A DNA stretch of 64,000 nt from Phaeobacter sp. 11ANDIMAR09 (GCF_001294455.1 NZ_LIKT01000007.1:124001-188000), one strand, 5' to 3'; shown: positions 47,795 through 58,687, counted from the stretch's first letter. The notes: generated from the letters alone by a model not told the origin. Made by a program: numbers and translations.

Positions 47795-49023
47795 TTGCTG
47801 GCCTCCTTCTCGCGCAGGGCCCCGGCGCCAGGTCCCAGATCGGCTCCATGGCGGTCGGGTCGGCGCCGCTCACTCCACAAATCAACAAGGCCGCCAATGC
47901 CACGTGGCGCAAACAGTGTCACCAGAACAAAGCTGAGCCCCAGCACAATCAGCCACCAATCGACCCATTTCAGGGTGTAAAAGCCGAGATTTACATCAGG
48001 CGCCTGGCCGCCGGTAAACCAGGACGACACCAGGCTGACAAACACGGCACCAATCACCGCTCCGTACAGACGCCCACGGCCGCCGATGGCGACCCAGACC
48101 GCCAGATAGATCGAGGCCACAGGGGCAATTTCCGCCGGGTTGATAATCCCCGCCTGCGGGTAATAGAGCGCGCCGGCGATACCTGCGATGATCGCTGTGA
48201 CAGTAAAAATGAACAGCTTGTAGCCCTCGACCGAGTACCCCAGGAAGCGCACACGGGCTTCATTGTCGCGAATGCCGCGCAACACTGAGCCAAACTTGCC
48301 CGAGACAATCCAGGCGGCAAACAGATAGCCCAGCGCCAGCGCCGCCGCCGAGGCCCAAAAGAACCAGATCGACAGGGTGGCCTGCGGCACATGATCCATG
48401 CCCGGTAGGTTCTGCAGGCCTGACAGCCCGTTGTTGCCACGCAAGCCGCTGTCGTTTTGAAACAGATAGAGCGCCAACCCCAGGGTCATCGCCTGGGTCA
48501 GGATCGACAGGTAAACGCCAGTGACCCGCGAGCGGAAGGCCAGCCAGCCAAAGACCAGCGCCAGGATCCCCGGCACCGCCACCACCAACACCAGCTGCAA
48601 CACCAGACTATCGGCGAAGATCCAGATCAGGGGGAACTCGCTGGAGCCCACCACGCCAAAGATCTGATTGCCAATGGCATCGGTAATTTCGCTCTCGGTG
48701 GCCGGGATGGAAGCTTCGGCCAGGGATGACATCACAATGGCCTGCGTGCGGGCATACATCAGCCACATGCCGATCATATAGCCGCCAAGGCCAAAGAAGG
48801 CGAAATGCCCCAACGACAGGATCCCCGTGTAGCCCCAGACCAGATCCATCGCCACAGCCACCAGCGCCAGACAGAGCGTCTTGCCCAGAGTTTTGACAAA
48901 ACTGGTGGAGATCACCCCGGCGCCGGCGCCCTCAGCCAGCAGGGTGACCGCCAGAACAAACAACGCCAAAACCGCCAGAAAAATCAGGACCGAGGGGTTC
49001 CGTTTGAGAAAACTGTCGGACAT
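47791..49023 (-). CDS. urtC: Urea ABC transporter permease UrtC
   Basis: LivM-type permease, 410 aa, about nine to ten helices. LALVAVAMDLVWGYTGILSLGHFAFFGLGGYMIGMWLM (core WGYTGILSLGHFAFFGLGGY) and SVEGYKLFIFTVTAIIAGIAG are diagnostic. LGFYTLKWVDWWLIVLGLSFVLVTLFAPRG sits near the end, followed by a hydrophilic tail (~385-410). Confidence 0.95.
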   Translation of the reverse strand: MSDSFLKRNPSVLIFLAVLALFVLAVTLLAEGAGAGVISTSFVKTLGKTLCLALVAVAMDLVWGYTGILSLGHFAFFGLGGYMIGMWLMYARTQAIVMSSLAEASIPATESEITDAIGNQIFGVVGSSEFPLIWIFADSLVLQLVLVVAVPGILALVFGWLAFRSRVTGVYLSILTQAMTLGLALYLFQNDSGLRGNNGLSGLQNLPGMDHVPQATLSIWFFWASAAALALGYLFAAWIVSGKFGSVLRGIRDNEARVRFLGYSVEGYKLFIFTVTAIIAGIAGALYYPQAGIINPAEIAPVASIYLAVWVAIGGRGRLYGAVIGAVFVSLVSSWFTGGQAPDVNLGFYTLKWVDWWLIVLGLSFVLVTLFAPRGIGGLVDLWSERRRPDRHGADLGPGAGALREKEASK

Positions 49024-49026
49024 CGC

Positions 49027-51012
49027 TTAATCTCCCGCCGCCCGGCCTTTGAGGGCGATGATCCCTCGTGGGCGAAATTGAATGAAGACGATGATGAAGA
49101 GGATCATATAGGTCTGCGCTGCCAGTGTATTAGACGGGTTCAGCCACTCGACGCCCTTTTGGAAGAAGCCAATCATGGTCGCCCCCGCCAATGTGCCCCA
49201 GATATTGCCCACCCCGCCAACAACCACGGTCATAAAGCTTTGCACGATATAATCAGAACCCAGTTCCGATGTGACCTTGGCAAACAACCCGATGGCGACA
49301 CCCGCAATACCAGCGATGCCGGACCCCAGCCCAAAGGTGAGCATATTCACCCGCTCCGGGTTGATCCCCATGGACCCCGCCATAGCCCGGTTCTGGGTGA
49401 CGGCGCGGGTTTCCAGCCCCAGCCGGGTGCGGCGCATGATGAAGAGGAAGACCCCCAGGAAAATCAGCGCCAGCATAAAGATGGCGATGCGAATATAGCT
49501 GATCGAGACCACATCGTTAATGATCCAGGCGCCATCCAGCCAGCCCGGCGCGGTCAGGGGCCGGGCCTGGGTGCCAAAGATATTCTTGGCCAGCTGTTGC
49601 AGCGCAATCGAGATACCAAAGGTGGCCAGCAGGGTCTCTAGCGGGCGATTATAAAGCCAGCGAATAACCAACCGCTCCATTGCGACGCCTGCGGCAAAAG
49701 TCACGGCAAAGGCCAGCGGTACCGCCAGCAGGAGAGAAACGGTATGGTTCGGGATCACCTGCTGTACAACATAGCCGGTATAGGCGCCCATCATGATGAA
49801 TTCGCCATGGGCCATATTGATCACCCCCATCACCCCAAAGGTAATCGCCAAACCAATGGCGGCGAGGAAATAGATCGAGGCCAGCGACAGCGCATCCAGT
49901 GTCAAATCCACCGTCTGGCCAATGACCACCTGGGTGTCAATGGATGTGAGGGCCGCCTCAGCTGCCGTGGTAATCGCCTGCGATGGTTCATGATAAACCT
50001 CGGCAAAGATATGGTCATTCAAGCTTTGGGTGACTTCGGCCTCGGTGATTTGCGCCGGAGCCATTTCCGCGGCAACCAGGGCCGCATAGGCGCGCGCACG
50101 GGCCTCATCTGTGTTCAACTGGGCAATCGGCACACCGCCGACCTTACCGCCGTCGATATGGGCGGCCAGCGTGGTGCGGATTTCATCCTTTGAGACCAGA
50201 GGCGGAGCGAGTTTGGCCCCGACCAGAAGGCCATAGGCGGCATCGCGGGACAGCGCATCATCGCCAGGCATCACCGCGCGAGCGATGTTCAGCCCCTCTG
50301 GCACAGCCCCGCCAAAGGCCTGCAACTGGGTCGCCACCAGCGGGTTAAGCGTCGCCCGCACATCCAATCCCAGATCGCCGGACATGGCGTTGATAGTCTC
50401 GACGCGGCGCGCCTCATCCGCGTCATGGGCAATGGTCAATAGCTGCGCAATGCGTGTTTTGCGCGCCTTAATCCCTGCGTCAGGTTCAGTCTCAATCGAG
50501 GCCCGCAACGGAGCCAAAAGCGCAGCAGCGGGGGCACGCTCGATCGCCAGCAGGGCCTCTTGGCGTCGTACAGGGTCCGGGTCCGACAGCTGAAACTGCA
50601 CCAGTGCTGTGGCGATCATGGCGCGGATGCCGCTGTTGGGTTTGATCTGTTTCAGATCCGATTTAGGAAATTCGCCAATCACTTCACCGCTGTCAAAATC
50701 AAACAGGCGGTAGCTTTTGCTTTCCAGCTTTTCGCCGCGAAAGAACAGACCATCCGATTTGCGCATCCACAGCGCCTTGACCTGCCAGGCCTGCAGCACC
50801 GCCTGCGCCTGGGGCAGCTCGCTACCCGCGATCGCTGCAATCGCCGGGGCAATTGTCTTGCGGGAACTCTTTAGGATGACAGCGCTCTGCTCTTGCAGCA
50901 GGCTCTGCATTGGTGCGGGCTCATCCAGAGCCATCTGTGCAGAGGCCTGCTGCGCAAGGGCAGCAAGGCTTGTAAGAAGGACCATGAGGCCCGCCAATAG
51001 GGAAATTCGCAT
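49027..51012 (-). CDS. urtB: Urea ABC transporter permease UrtB, long form
   Basis: LivH-type permease, about 661 aa. Signal-like N-terminus (RISLLAGLMVLLTSLAALAQ), then a large helical non-membrane domain (~30-365) with Ala/Leu-rich repeats, then the permease: LTLDALSLASIYFLAAIGLAITFGVMGVINMAHGEFIMMGAYTGY (core MGVINMAHGEFIMMGAYTGY). The C-terminal ends IQFRPRGIIALKGRAAGD. Long UrtB forms with this extension are known in many proteobacteria; the helical domain may contact the binding protein. The ATG at 51012 gives the signal-like start, with an AAGG 12 nt upstream. Confidence 0.93.
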   Translation of the reverse strand: MRISLLAGLMVLLTSLAALAQQASAQMALDEPAPMQSLLQEQSAVILKSSRKTIAPAIAAIAGSELPQAQAVLQAWQVKALWMRKSDGLFFRGEKLESKSYRLFDFDSGEVIGEFPKSDLKQIKPNSGIRAMIATALVQFQLSDPDPVRRQEALLAIERAPAAALLAPLRASIETEPDAGIKARKTRIAQLLTIAHDADEARRVETINAMSGDLGLDVRATLNPLVATQLQAFGGAVPEGLNIARAVMPGDDALSRDAAYGLLVGAKLAPPLVSKDEIRTTLAAHIDGGKVGGVPIAQLNTDEARARAYAALVAAEMAPAQITEAEVTQSLNDHIFAEVYHEPSQAITTAAEAALTSIDTQVVIGQTVDLTLDALSLASIYFLAAIGLAITFGVMGVINMAHGEFIMMGAYTGYVVQQVIPNHTVSLLLAVPLAFAVTFAAGVAMERLVIRWLYNRPLETLLATFGISIALQQLAKNIFGTQARPLTAPGWLDGAWIINDVVSISYIRIAIFMLALIFLGVFLFIMRRTRLGLETRAVTQNRAMAGSMGINPERVNMLTFGLGSGIAGIAGVAIGLFAKVTSELGSDYIVQSFMTVVVGGVGNIWGTLAGATMIGFFQKGVEWLNPSNTLAAQTYMILFIIVFIQFRPRGIIALKGRAAGD

Positions 51013-51031
51013 GGGATATGGTGCCTTCAAT

Positions 51032-51061
51032 GTCCCGCAGAGCCGAGGGGCCCTGCGGGAC
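51032..51061 (-). other. Intercistronic stem-loop between urtA and urtB
   Basis: Perfect 9-bp inverted repeat GTCCCGCAG / CTGCGGGAC, with inner GCC/GGC pairing possible, 8 nt after the urtA stop. No T-tract. It matches the position of the other stem-loops after binding-protein genes in this window. Confidence 0.7.
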
Positions 51062-51069
51062 TGTTACGA

Positions 51070-52350
51070 TCAGTAGTTCGAGTTCAGCTGAACGCAGGAT
51101 TTGGTTTCGGTGTTATACATACCGCAACCGATGTCTTTCCAATCGGACATCAAAACAGCGCTGGCCGGCAGGAAGTCGGTCCAGGCATCGCCGGGGACTT
51201 CGGTGGTTTGGCTGATGATATCGAACTGGCCGTCTTCCTGGATTTCGCCAATCAGCACTGGCTTCGCCAGGTGGTGGTTTGGCAACATCACGGCGGTGCC
51301 GCCTGTCAGGTTGGGGAATTCCTGGCCATACATCGCGATGCGCACCGCATCCACATCGGCAGTTTTGGCGGCTTCAACCGCATTCACCCACATGTTGAAG
51401 CCAATGTAATGCGCCTCCATCGGGTCATTGGTCACGCGCTCATCGCCCATGGTTGTTTTCCAGGCGTCGATAAAGGCCACATTGGCATCGCTTTCAGCCG
51501 ACTGGAAATAGTTCCAGGCTGCCAGATGGCCAACCAAGTTAGAGGTATCCAGGCCGGACAGCTCTTCTTCACCCACCGAGAAGGCCACAACAGGAATATC
51601 ATCGGCAGAGATACCGGCAGCGGCCAGTTCTTTGTAGAAACCGATGTTGGCATCGCCATTGATGGTGGAGATCACGCCGACCTTTTTGCCGTCCGCCGCC
51701 AGCGCCACAACATCACCCACGATCTTAGACCAATCAGAATGGCCAAAGGGCGTGTAGTTCACAAAGATATCTTCGCCTGCAATGCCCTTGGACTGCAGGT
51801 AGCTTTCCAGGATGTTGTTGGTGGTGCGGGGGTAGACATAGTCGGTGCCCAGCAGAGCGAATTTCTCAACACCCAGTTCTTCAAGGAAGTAATCCGTCGC
51901 CGGGATTGCCTGCTGGTTGGGCGCGGCACCGGTGTAGAATACGTTCTTGGAGCTCTCTTCGCCCTCATATTGCACGGGGTAGAACAGCAACCCGTTCAGC
52001 TCTTCGATGACGGGCAGGACAGATTTGCGGCTGACGCTGGTCCAGTTGCCAAAGATCACGTCGACATCATGGACTGTCAGCAGCTCACGCGCTTTTTCCG
52101 CAAACAGCGGCCAGTCAGAGGCCGGGTCAACAACAACCGCTTCCAGCGCACAGCCGAGCACGCCACCGGCGGCGTTTTGCTGGTCGATCAGCATCAGCAT
52201 GGTATCTTTAAGTGTGGTCTCAGAAATTGCCATGGTCCCGGACAGGGAATGCAAAACGCCGACCTTGATAGCGCAGTCTTCGGCAGAGGCCGCAGTGCTC
52301 AGCGCGGCGACGGCGGCCGTGGCGGCCAGTGTGGATTTAAGATTGATCAT
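51070..52350 (-). CDS. urtA: Urea ABC transporter substrate-binding protein UrtA
   Basis: Periplasmic urea-binding protein, 426 aa. Signal peptide ~1-22 (LKSTLAATAAVAALSTAASA), then EDCAIKVGVLHSLSGTMAIS. UrtA landmarks: VVDPASDWPLFAEKARELLT, VIFGNWTSVSRKSVLPVIEE, YPVQYEGEESSKNVFYTGAA, and TDYVYPRTTNNILESYL. Start has GGGAGA upstream; the frame stays open far upstream but lacks a signal-like start. First gene of the urea uptake operon. Confidence 0.96.
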   Translation of the reverse strand: MINLKSTLAATAAVAALSTAASAEDCAIKVGVLHSLSGTMAISETTLKDTMLMLIDQQNAAGGVLGCALEAVVVDPASDWPLFAEKARELLTVHDVDVIFGNWTSVSRKSVLPVIEELNGLLFYPVQYEGEESSKNVFYTGAAPNQQAIPATDYFLEELGVEKFALLGTDYVYPRTTNNILESYLQSKGIAGEDIFVNYTPFGHSDWSKIVGDVVALAADGKKVGVISTINGDANIGFYKELAAAGISADDIPVVAFSVGEEELSGLDTSNLVGHLAAWNYFQSAESDANVAFIDAWKTTMGDERVTNDPMEAHYIGFNMWVNAVEAAKTADVDAVRIAMYGQEFPNLTGGTAVMLPNHHLAKPVLIGEIQEDGQFDIISQTTEVPGDAWTDFLPASAVLMSDWKDIGCGMYNTETKSCVQLNSNY

Positions 52351-52795
52351 GTTTATCTCCCGGCGGAGGGGGTCGGGGGTGCTTGCGTCAACGCGCATCT
52401 TTCCGTACCCAGTCCCCGCAACCTTTGTTGCACCCGTGTGGCGGCCATTCAGAGCTGCAATTCGTCTGGTCGTCACACACCCCTGGAAAATCAGCTGCAA
52501 AACCACCTGCATCCCTCGGGCCCCCACAGTGGTTCTGCATTGCGGCATTTGAGGCAACTCGGGCTGCAGTGTTTTCCCGTTCCATCTTCGACAATGATCA
52601 AAACTTGCGCATTTGCGCGTGGGGTGACCTAAAAAATGGGCAACCCTTTTCCCGCAAGTCGGTTTTTTGCAGGTTTTGGTGGAGAAGCGACCCGTTTCGC
52701 CAAAAGAAAAGGCAACACAGGTGCACTGCGCCGCTGCAGTGACTTTGCCACCAAAGGAGACAGGCATCACCCTGACCACCGACATATCGCAGCAA
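52351..52795. other. Control region between urtA and ureD
   Basis: About 445 bases between divergent urea-uptake and urease operons. Sites seen: TGCACC-CGTGT-GGCGGC (52429-52445), a weak NtrC-like inverted pair; a palindrome GCGCA-TT-TGCGC (52607-52618); and an AAAGGAG ribosome-type sequence at 52753-52759. The frame leading into ureD stays open through the last 130 bases. No sigma-54 promoter with correct spacing was found. Confidence 0.5.
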
Positions 52796-53614
52796 ATGGC
52801 TCAGGCCATTCGACCTGCCCAGCCCCGTGCTTGCGGCGCTGTCGCGCTTTCGGTCAAACAGACCAAGCGGGGCACAGCGCTGCAGGGCTTGCGTCAGTCA
52901 GGGTCATTTAGATGTCTGTTTCCCCGGTCCAAGAGCCCCAGGCTAGAAGCCGTTCTGGTCAATACCGCTGGGGGGATCACAGGAGGCGATGACATGCGGG
53001 TCAGTGCTGAGGTTCACGCCAAAGCCGCGCTGACCCTAACGACGCAGGCTGCAGAGCGGGCCTATCGCGCCCAGCCTGGCGAAATGGGACAGTTGCAAAC
53101 CAGGCTCACGGTCGCCGCTAAGGGCCATGTGAATTGGCTGCCGCAGGAAACCATCCTGTTTCAGGGCTGCGCCCTGTCGCGGCAGCTGCAGGTCGATCTG
53201 GCTGAAGATGCCAGCGCCCTGCTGGTGGAGCCGCTGGTCTTTGGCCGCCAGGCAATGGGCGAAGAAGTGACACAGGGGCAATTCATCGACCGGGTTCTGC
53301 TGCGCCGCAGCGGGCAGGAGCTCTACCGGGACAGCCTTCGTTTTGACGGCAATATGCAGGCTCAACTTGACCGTCCCCATGTGGCCGCGGGCGCGCGCGC
53401 TCTGGCCACGCTGATCTATGTGGCCCCCGATGCCAGCGGTCAGCTGCCCCGGCTGCGGTCCATGCTGCCGCTCCGGGCCGGAGCTTCGCTGATCGGCGCA
53501 GATCTGCTGGTGCTGCGCCTGCTCGCGGCGGATGGCCACGAGCTGCGCTGCAGCCTGGTTCCGATCCTCAACCACCTGACACAGGATACCCTCCCCCGAT
53601 GCTGGATGATCTGA
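52796..53614 (+). CDS. ureD: Urease accessory protein UreD
   Basis: Scaffold for nickel insertion into urease, with UreF and UreG. About 272 aa from the ATG at 52796. Family landmarks: [40 protein letters not shown] (NTAGGxxGGD is the UreD hallmark), [31 protein letters not shown] and [15 protein letters not shown]. The start is uncertain: the best ribosome-type sequence (AAAGGAG at 52753) lies 36 nt upstream, before an in-frame CTG, and a TTG at 52667 is also open. The stop is 1 nt before the ureA ATG. Confidence 0.9.
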   Translation: MAQAIRPAQPRACGAVALSVKQTKRGTALQGLRQSGSFRCLFPRSKSPRLEAVLVNTAGGITGGDDMRVSAEVHAKAALTLTTQAAERAYRAQPGEMGQLQTRLTVAAKGHVNWLPQETILFQGCALSRQLQVDLAEDASALLVEPLVFGRQAMGEEVTQGQFIDRVLLRRSGQELYRDSLRFDGNMQAQLDRPHVAAGARALATLIYVAPDASGQLPRLRSMLPLRAGASLIGADLLVLRLLAADGHELRCSLVPILNHLTQDTLPRCWMI

Positions 53615-53615
53615 C

Positions 53616-53918
53616 ATGAAGCTTACCCCGCGTGAAAAAGACAAACTGCTGATTGCCATGGCCGCCGAGGTGGCCCGCAAGCGCCTGGCGCGGGGCGTCA
53701 AGCTCAACCACCCCGAGGCCATTGCGCTGATCAGTGATGCGGTGGTCGAAGGCGCCCGCGACGGGCGATCTGTGGCGGATATGATGGAGGCCGGCGCCGA
53801 GGTCATCTGCCGGGATGACTGTATGGAGGGCATTCCCGAGATGATCCAGGACGTCCAGGTTGAGGCCACCTTTCCTGATGGCACCAAGCTGGTGACCGTC
53901 CATAACCCCATTCGATAA
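53616..53918 (+). CDS. ureA: Urease gamma subunit UreA
   Basis: Small structural subunit of urease, 100 aa, normal length. [20 protein letters not shown], then [20 protein letters not shown] and VIEGAR-type [15 protein letters not shown]; ends VTVHNPIR. All typical. The two-subunit split (separate ureA and ureB) is the usual bacterial arrangement. Confidence 0.97.
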   Translation: MKLTPREKDKLLIAMAAEVARKRLARGVKLNHPEAIALISDAVVEGARDGRSVADMMEAGAEVICRDDCMEGIPEMIQDVQVEATFPDGTKLVTVHNPIR

Positions 53919-53950
53919 CGACATTCGACGCCCCTGACAGGAGACACCCC

Positions 53951-54124
53951 ATGAAACAGCTGCCCGCTCTCGCATTGGCCATCCCAATCACCGCAGGTCC
54001 GGCCCTGGCCCATGGTGGGGCCCACCTGCATCCTCACGGGGCCGAGACCTGGTTGCCTGCGCTGCTGGTGGCGCTGACCCTTGGTGGCGCAGCCGTCTTG
54101 ACCTATGTGAGGGCGCGCAAATGA
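53951..54124 (+). CDS. Small His-rich membrane peptide in the urease operon
   Basis: 57-aa frame between ureA and ureB, overlapping the ureB start by ATGA and preceded by AGGAGA. It has a signal-like N-terminus ([19 protein letters not shown]), a His-rich stretch [10 protein letters not shown] (~21-30) and one hydrophobic helix [20 protein letters not shown] (~34-53), then RARK. Such a peptide next to nickel-dependent urease could bind or hand over nickel, but this is inference. I recognise no characterised family; it could be a reduced HupE/UreJ-like protein. Translational coupling to ureB supports a real gene. Confidence 0.72.
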   Translation: MKQLPALALAIPITAGPALAHGGAHLHPHGAETWLPALLVALTLGGAAVLTYVRARK

Positions 54125-54426
54125 TCCCTGGCGAGCTGTTCCCCGCCCCTGGTGCCCTGACCCTGAATGCCGGGGCCACACCGCTTACTTTGATGGTTGC
54201 AAATACCGGTGATCGCCCCGTGCAGGTGGGCTCGCACTACCATTTTGCCGAGGCCAATCCGGCGCTGAGCTTTGACCGCGCGGCCGCACATGGCCATCGT
54301 CTGGATATTGCCGCGGGCACCGCCGTAAGGTTTGAGCCGGGTCAGCGGCGCGAGGTGCAGTTGGTACCGATCGCAGGCCAGCGCCATATCTATGGTTTCA
54401 ATCAACAGATCATGGGGCCGCTCTGA
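54121..54426 (+). CDS. ureB: Urease beta subunit UreB
   Basis: Structural subunit, 101 aa, normal length. [40 protein letters not shown] ([17 protein letters not shown] is the UreB signature), and ending KxxVxLVxxGG-equivalent [20 protein letters not shown]. Starts within the stop of the small His-rich peptide. Confidence 0.97.
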   Translation: MIPGELFPAPGALTLNAGATPLTLMVANTGDRPVQVGSHYHFAEANPALSFDRAAAHGHRLDIAAGTAVRFEPGQRREVQLVPIAGQRHIYGFNQQIMGPL

Positions 54427-54497
54427 CAGCCCAGCTCCCCCGCCGGGGCCATCAAAACGGCCTCTCCCTCGAACTCCTTTGCCAAGGTTCCACCCCT

Positions 54498-56240
<1,743 letters not shown>

Positions 56241-56250
56241 GGAGAGACAG

Positions 56251-56688
56251 ATGGAGTATCCAACGGCCCGAGAGGTGATCCACAGCCATCAGGGGGACGA
56301 TCAAGTCACCCTCACCTATGACGCACGTTTTCTGCGCCGCAAGGTGCTGACCACCGCCGGGGGAACGAAGTTCCTGGTGGATTTGGCCCAGACCTCATCC
56401 GTTGGGCTGGGGGATGCCTTCAAGCTCAGCGACGGGCGGTTGATCGAGGTGGTGCCTGCCAGCGAGACCCTGTTGGAGGTGACCGGTGATCTCGCCCGGC
56501 TCGCCTGGCATATCGGCAATCGCCACACCCCCTGCCAGGTGGAACAGGACCGGCTGTTGATCCAGGAAGACCACGTGCTGCGCAACATGCTGGAAAAACT
56601 GGGCGCAACCCTGCGCGAAGTCATTGCCCCCTTTTGCCCCGAAGGCGGTGCCTATGGCCACGGACGGACCCATGGCCACAGCCACTAA
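56251..56688 (+). CDS. ureE: Urease accessory protein UreE (nickel chaperone)
   Basis: Metallochaperone delivering nickel, 145 aa. SVGLGDAFKLSDGRLIEVVP, LLEVTGDLARLAWHIGNRHTPCQVEQDRLLIQEDHVLRNML (core AWHIGNRHTPCQ) are diagnostic, and the protein ends in a His-rich tail [11 protein letters not shown] suited to nickel storage. Start ATG 56251 with GGAGAG upstream. Its end overlaps ureF. Confidence 0.96.
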   Translation: MEYPTAREVIHSHQGDDQVTLTYDARFLRRKVLTTAGGTKFLVDLAQTSSVGLGDAFKLSDGRLIEVVPASETLLEVTGDLARLAWHIGNRHTPCQVEQDRLLIQEDHVLRNMLEKLGATLREVIAPFCPEGGAYGHGRTHGHSH

Positions 56689-57325
56689 CGCCCAAATCCT
56701 GGTTCTGAGCCAATGGCTCTCTGCCGCCTACCCCGTTGGCGCCTTTGCCTATAGCCACGGGCTGGAGGCCGCGGCGGATCAGGGCTGGGTCACAAATGGG
56801 ACGGATCTGGAGAACTGGCTGCAAGAGGTGCTGACCCTTGGCGCAGGACAGTCGGATGCGCTTTTTCTGGCAGCCGCCTGGCGGGCCGAGACAGCCCAGA
56901 CGCTTGCCCAGCTTGACGCAAGCGCCCGCGCCTTTGCCGCCAGCAAGGAACGGCTGTTTGAAACCAGCCAGCAAGGCCAGAGCTTTGGCCTTGTGACCGA
57001 AACGATCTGGGGCGGGGCGCTCACTGGGCTCACCTACCCGGTCGCATTGGGGGGGGCTGCCGCCGCGCAAAACCTGCCCCTGGATCTGACACAGATGATG
57101 TATCTTCAGGCCTTTCTGTCCAATTTGATCGCAGCAGGTCAGCGTTTGCTGCCGGTGGGCCAGACTGAAGGGCAACAGATCCTGCAGCGCCTCAGCACCC
57201 GCCTGCCCTCGATCGCCGCCGAGACTGGGTCTGGCGATCTAACCCAGCTTTCCGCGACCGCCTTTCTGGCGGATATCGCCGCGATGAAACACGAAACACA
57301 ACACTCAAGGATTTTTCGCACATGA
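56654..57325 (+). CDS. ureF: Urease accessory protein UreF
   Basis: Activation-complex subunit, GTPase effector for UreG, about 223 aa, helical. [20 protein letters not shown] (~14-33) is the UreF hallmark, followed by [24 protein letters not shown] (core). The ATG at 56654 has GAAGG 8 nt upstream and lies inside the ureE His tail; ATG 56672 is an alternative. Overlaps ureG by 4 nt. Confidence 0.94.
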   Translation: MATDGPMATATNAQILVLSQWLSAAYPVGAFAYSHGLEAAADQGWVTNGTDLENWLQEVLTLGAGQSDALFLAAAWRAETAQTLAQLDASARAFAASKERLFETSQQGQSFGLVTETIWGGALTGLTYPVALGGAAAAQNLPLDLTQMMYLQAFLSNLIAAGQRLLPVGQTEGQQILQRLSTRLPSIAAETGSGDLTQLSATAFLADIAAMKHETQHSRIFRT

Positions 57326-57945
57326 TTAGCCCCAATGGTCCCCTTCGTATTGGCATCGGTGGTCCGGTTGGCGCCGGCAAGACCACGCTAACCGCGGCCC
57401 TAGCCGAGATCCTGCGCGACAGCTTTTCCATTGGTGTCATCACCAATGACATCTACACCCAGGAAGATGCGGAGGCGCTGGTGCGCCTGCAGGTGTTGCC
57501 TTCGGACCGGATCATCGGGGTCGAAACCGGCGGCTGCCCGCATACAGCCATCCGGGAGGATGCCTCGATCAATCTGGCGGCCGTGGCCGAAATGGTTGCG
57601 CGCCATCCGGAGGTCGAGATCGTGCTGATCGAAAGCGGTGGTGACAATCTGTCAGCCACTTTCAGCCCAGAACTGGCGGATCTGACCATCTATGTGATTG
57701 ACGTGGCGGCCGGCGAAGAGATCCCCCGCAAGGGTGGTCCGGCCGTCACCCGATCAGATATTTTGGTGATCAACAAAACCGACCTGGCCCCGCATGTGGG
57801 GGCTAATCTGGAGATCATGCAGCGCGATGCGGCCCTTATGCGCAAGGCCTTGCCGAGCTACTTTACCAATCTAAAGTCCCGCATCGGGGTGCAAGAAGTC
57901 TGGGAGGAAATCCGCAAAATCGGTGGTCTGGCCACTGCAGCGTAA
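57322..57945 (+). CDS. ureG: Urease accessory GTPase UreG
   Basis: SIMIBI-class GTPase that powers nickel insertion, 207 aa. Walker [19 protein letters not shown] (~10-27), nickel-binding C-P-H in [18 protein letters not shown] (~69-72), [17 protein letters not shown], and the base-specificity loop [12 protein letters not shown]. Last gene of the urease operon and convergent with luxI. Confidence 0.97.
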   Translation: MISPNGPLRIGIGGPVGAGKTTLTAALAEILRDSFSIGVITNDIYTQEDAEALVRLQVLPSDRIIGVETGGCPHTAIREDASINLAAVAEMVARHPEVEIVLIESGGDNLSATFSPELADLTIYVIDVAAGEEIPRKGGPAVTRSDILVINKTDLAPHVGANLEIMQRDAALMRKALPSYFTNLKSRIGVQEVWEEIRKIGGLATAA

Positions 57946-57952
57946 CCGCCCA

Positions 57953-57993
57953 GGCCTAGGGCGCCCTCCTGCGTCATGGGAGCTGGCTAGGCC
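57953..57993. terminator. Putative bidirectional terminator between ureG and luxI
   Basis: Inverted repeat GGCCTAG (57953-57959) and CTAGGCC (57987-57993) with inner CTCC/GGAG pairing, placed at the convergent ends of the urease operon and luxI. The second arm overlaps the luxI stop. No T-tract, so the call rests on symmetry and position. Confidence 0.4.
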
Positions 57994-58589
57994 GCCCGGC
58001 TGCGCACAGAATTGGCATCGGCTTTCATGTGATAGGCTTGGCAAAGCTCGCCCCCCACTTCCAGACGAGGGCCAGCCGGGGAAATTGACAGCCCCGTGCG
58101 CCGCATCAACAATCCTGCCGCAACCGAGGTCAGGCAGATGTAAGAGCTAAAGTTCCAGGCTTCAGCCAACCGGGCCAGGGTCAAGCCGATTTCGGTTCTG
58201 ACCCGCATCCGAATTCGGCTGTTTAACGTATCATCAACAAACACCCGACTGACCTCCCAGGTTGCAGGATCCTGCGGCGCAGGGTCGTCCAGGAGGTTCT
58301 CGGGCATATCCGGCAAGAGGCCCAGCTGTGCATCCCGCAGCATATAGCTTGCGTTGAAGTTATGGGCGGTGGTGGGGGTCACCCGCAGGCCGCCATAAAC
58401 CGTAAGTCCATCGTGAATTACGCAGTAGATGCTCTCTGGGGTGTCATATTGATCGAACTCCAGCCCCCGCGTATTGGGAAGTTTCCAGCCGCGCGCTTCG
58501 ATAAAATGGTGATACCGGGCACGCAAAAGTGCCGTGAACAAAGTTCCGGTTTCCCCCAAGTTATCAAAGGTGATTTCTGTCGATTGCAT
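57987..58589 (-). CDS. LuxI-family acyl-homoserine-lactone synthase (no adjacent luxR)
   Basis: Makes an acyl-homoserine lactone signal from SAM and an acyl donor. 200 aa. The invariant residues of the family are all there: R25 and F29 (RARYHHF), W35, D46 and D49 (LEFDQYD), R69 (GGLRVTPTT), E112 and R115 (WEVSRVFV). The C-terminal part is more divergent. No luxR-type gene is adjacent. Upstream on the same strand is a membrane hybrid kinase, and between them lies a cluster of TGTAAA/TTTACA inverted repeats. Acyl chain length cannot be told from sequence. Confidence 0.88.
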   Translation of the reverse strand: MQSTEITFDNLGETGTLFTALLRARYHHFIEARGWKLPNTRGLEFDQYDTPESIYCVIHDGLTVYGGLRVTPTTAHNFNASYMLRDAQLGLLPDMPENLLDDPAPQDPATWEVSRVFVDDTLNSRIRMRVRTEIGLTLARLAEAWNFSSYICLTSVAAGLLMRRTGLSISPAGPRLEVGGELCQAYHMKADANSVRSRAA

Positions 58590-58648
58590 CCGGGTGCCTA
58601 CCCACTTGGTTGAATCACTTAAGACACAGTCTCGGGTGATTTGCTAAA

Positions 58649-58687
58649 ATGTAAATCAACTTTTACAGGCAATCGTAAATTTTACAT
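58649..58687. promoter_or_regulatory. Nested TGTAAA/TTTACA inverted repeats upstream of luxI
   Basis: ATGTAAA (58649-58655) with TTTTACA (58661-58667), GTAAA-T-TTTAC (58675-58685) and TTTACAT at 58681-58687; inner and outer arms also pair with each other. The repeats are 60-98 bp upstream of the luxI start in an AT-rich island. Likely operator for a dimeric regulator; the factor is unknown. Confidence 0.5.

Noticed and set aside
52351-52795. Sigma-54 promoter and full NtrC site between urtA and ureD
   Set aside because: Only a partial NtrC-like pair was found, and no GG-N10-GC promoter with fitting flanks in either direction; kept only as a note on the control region.
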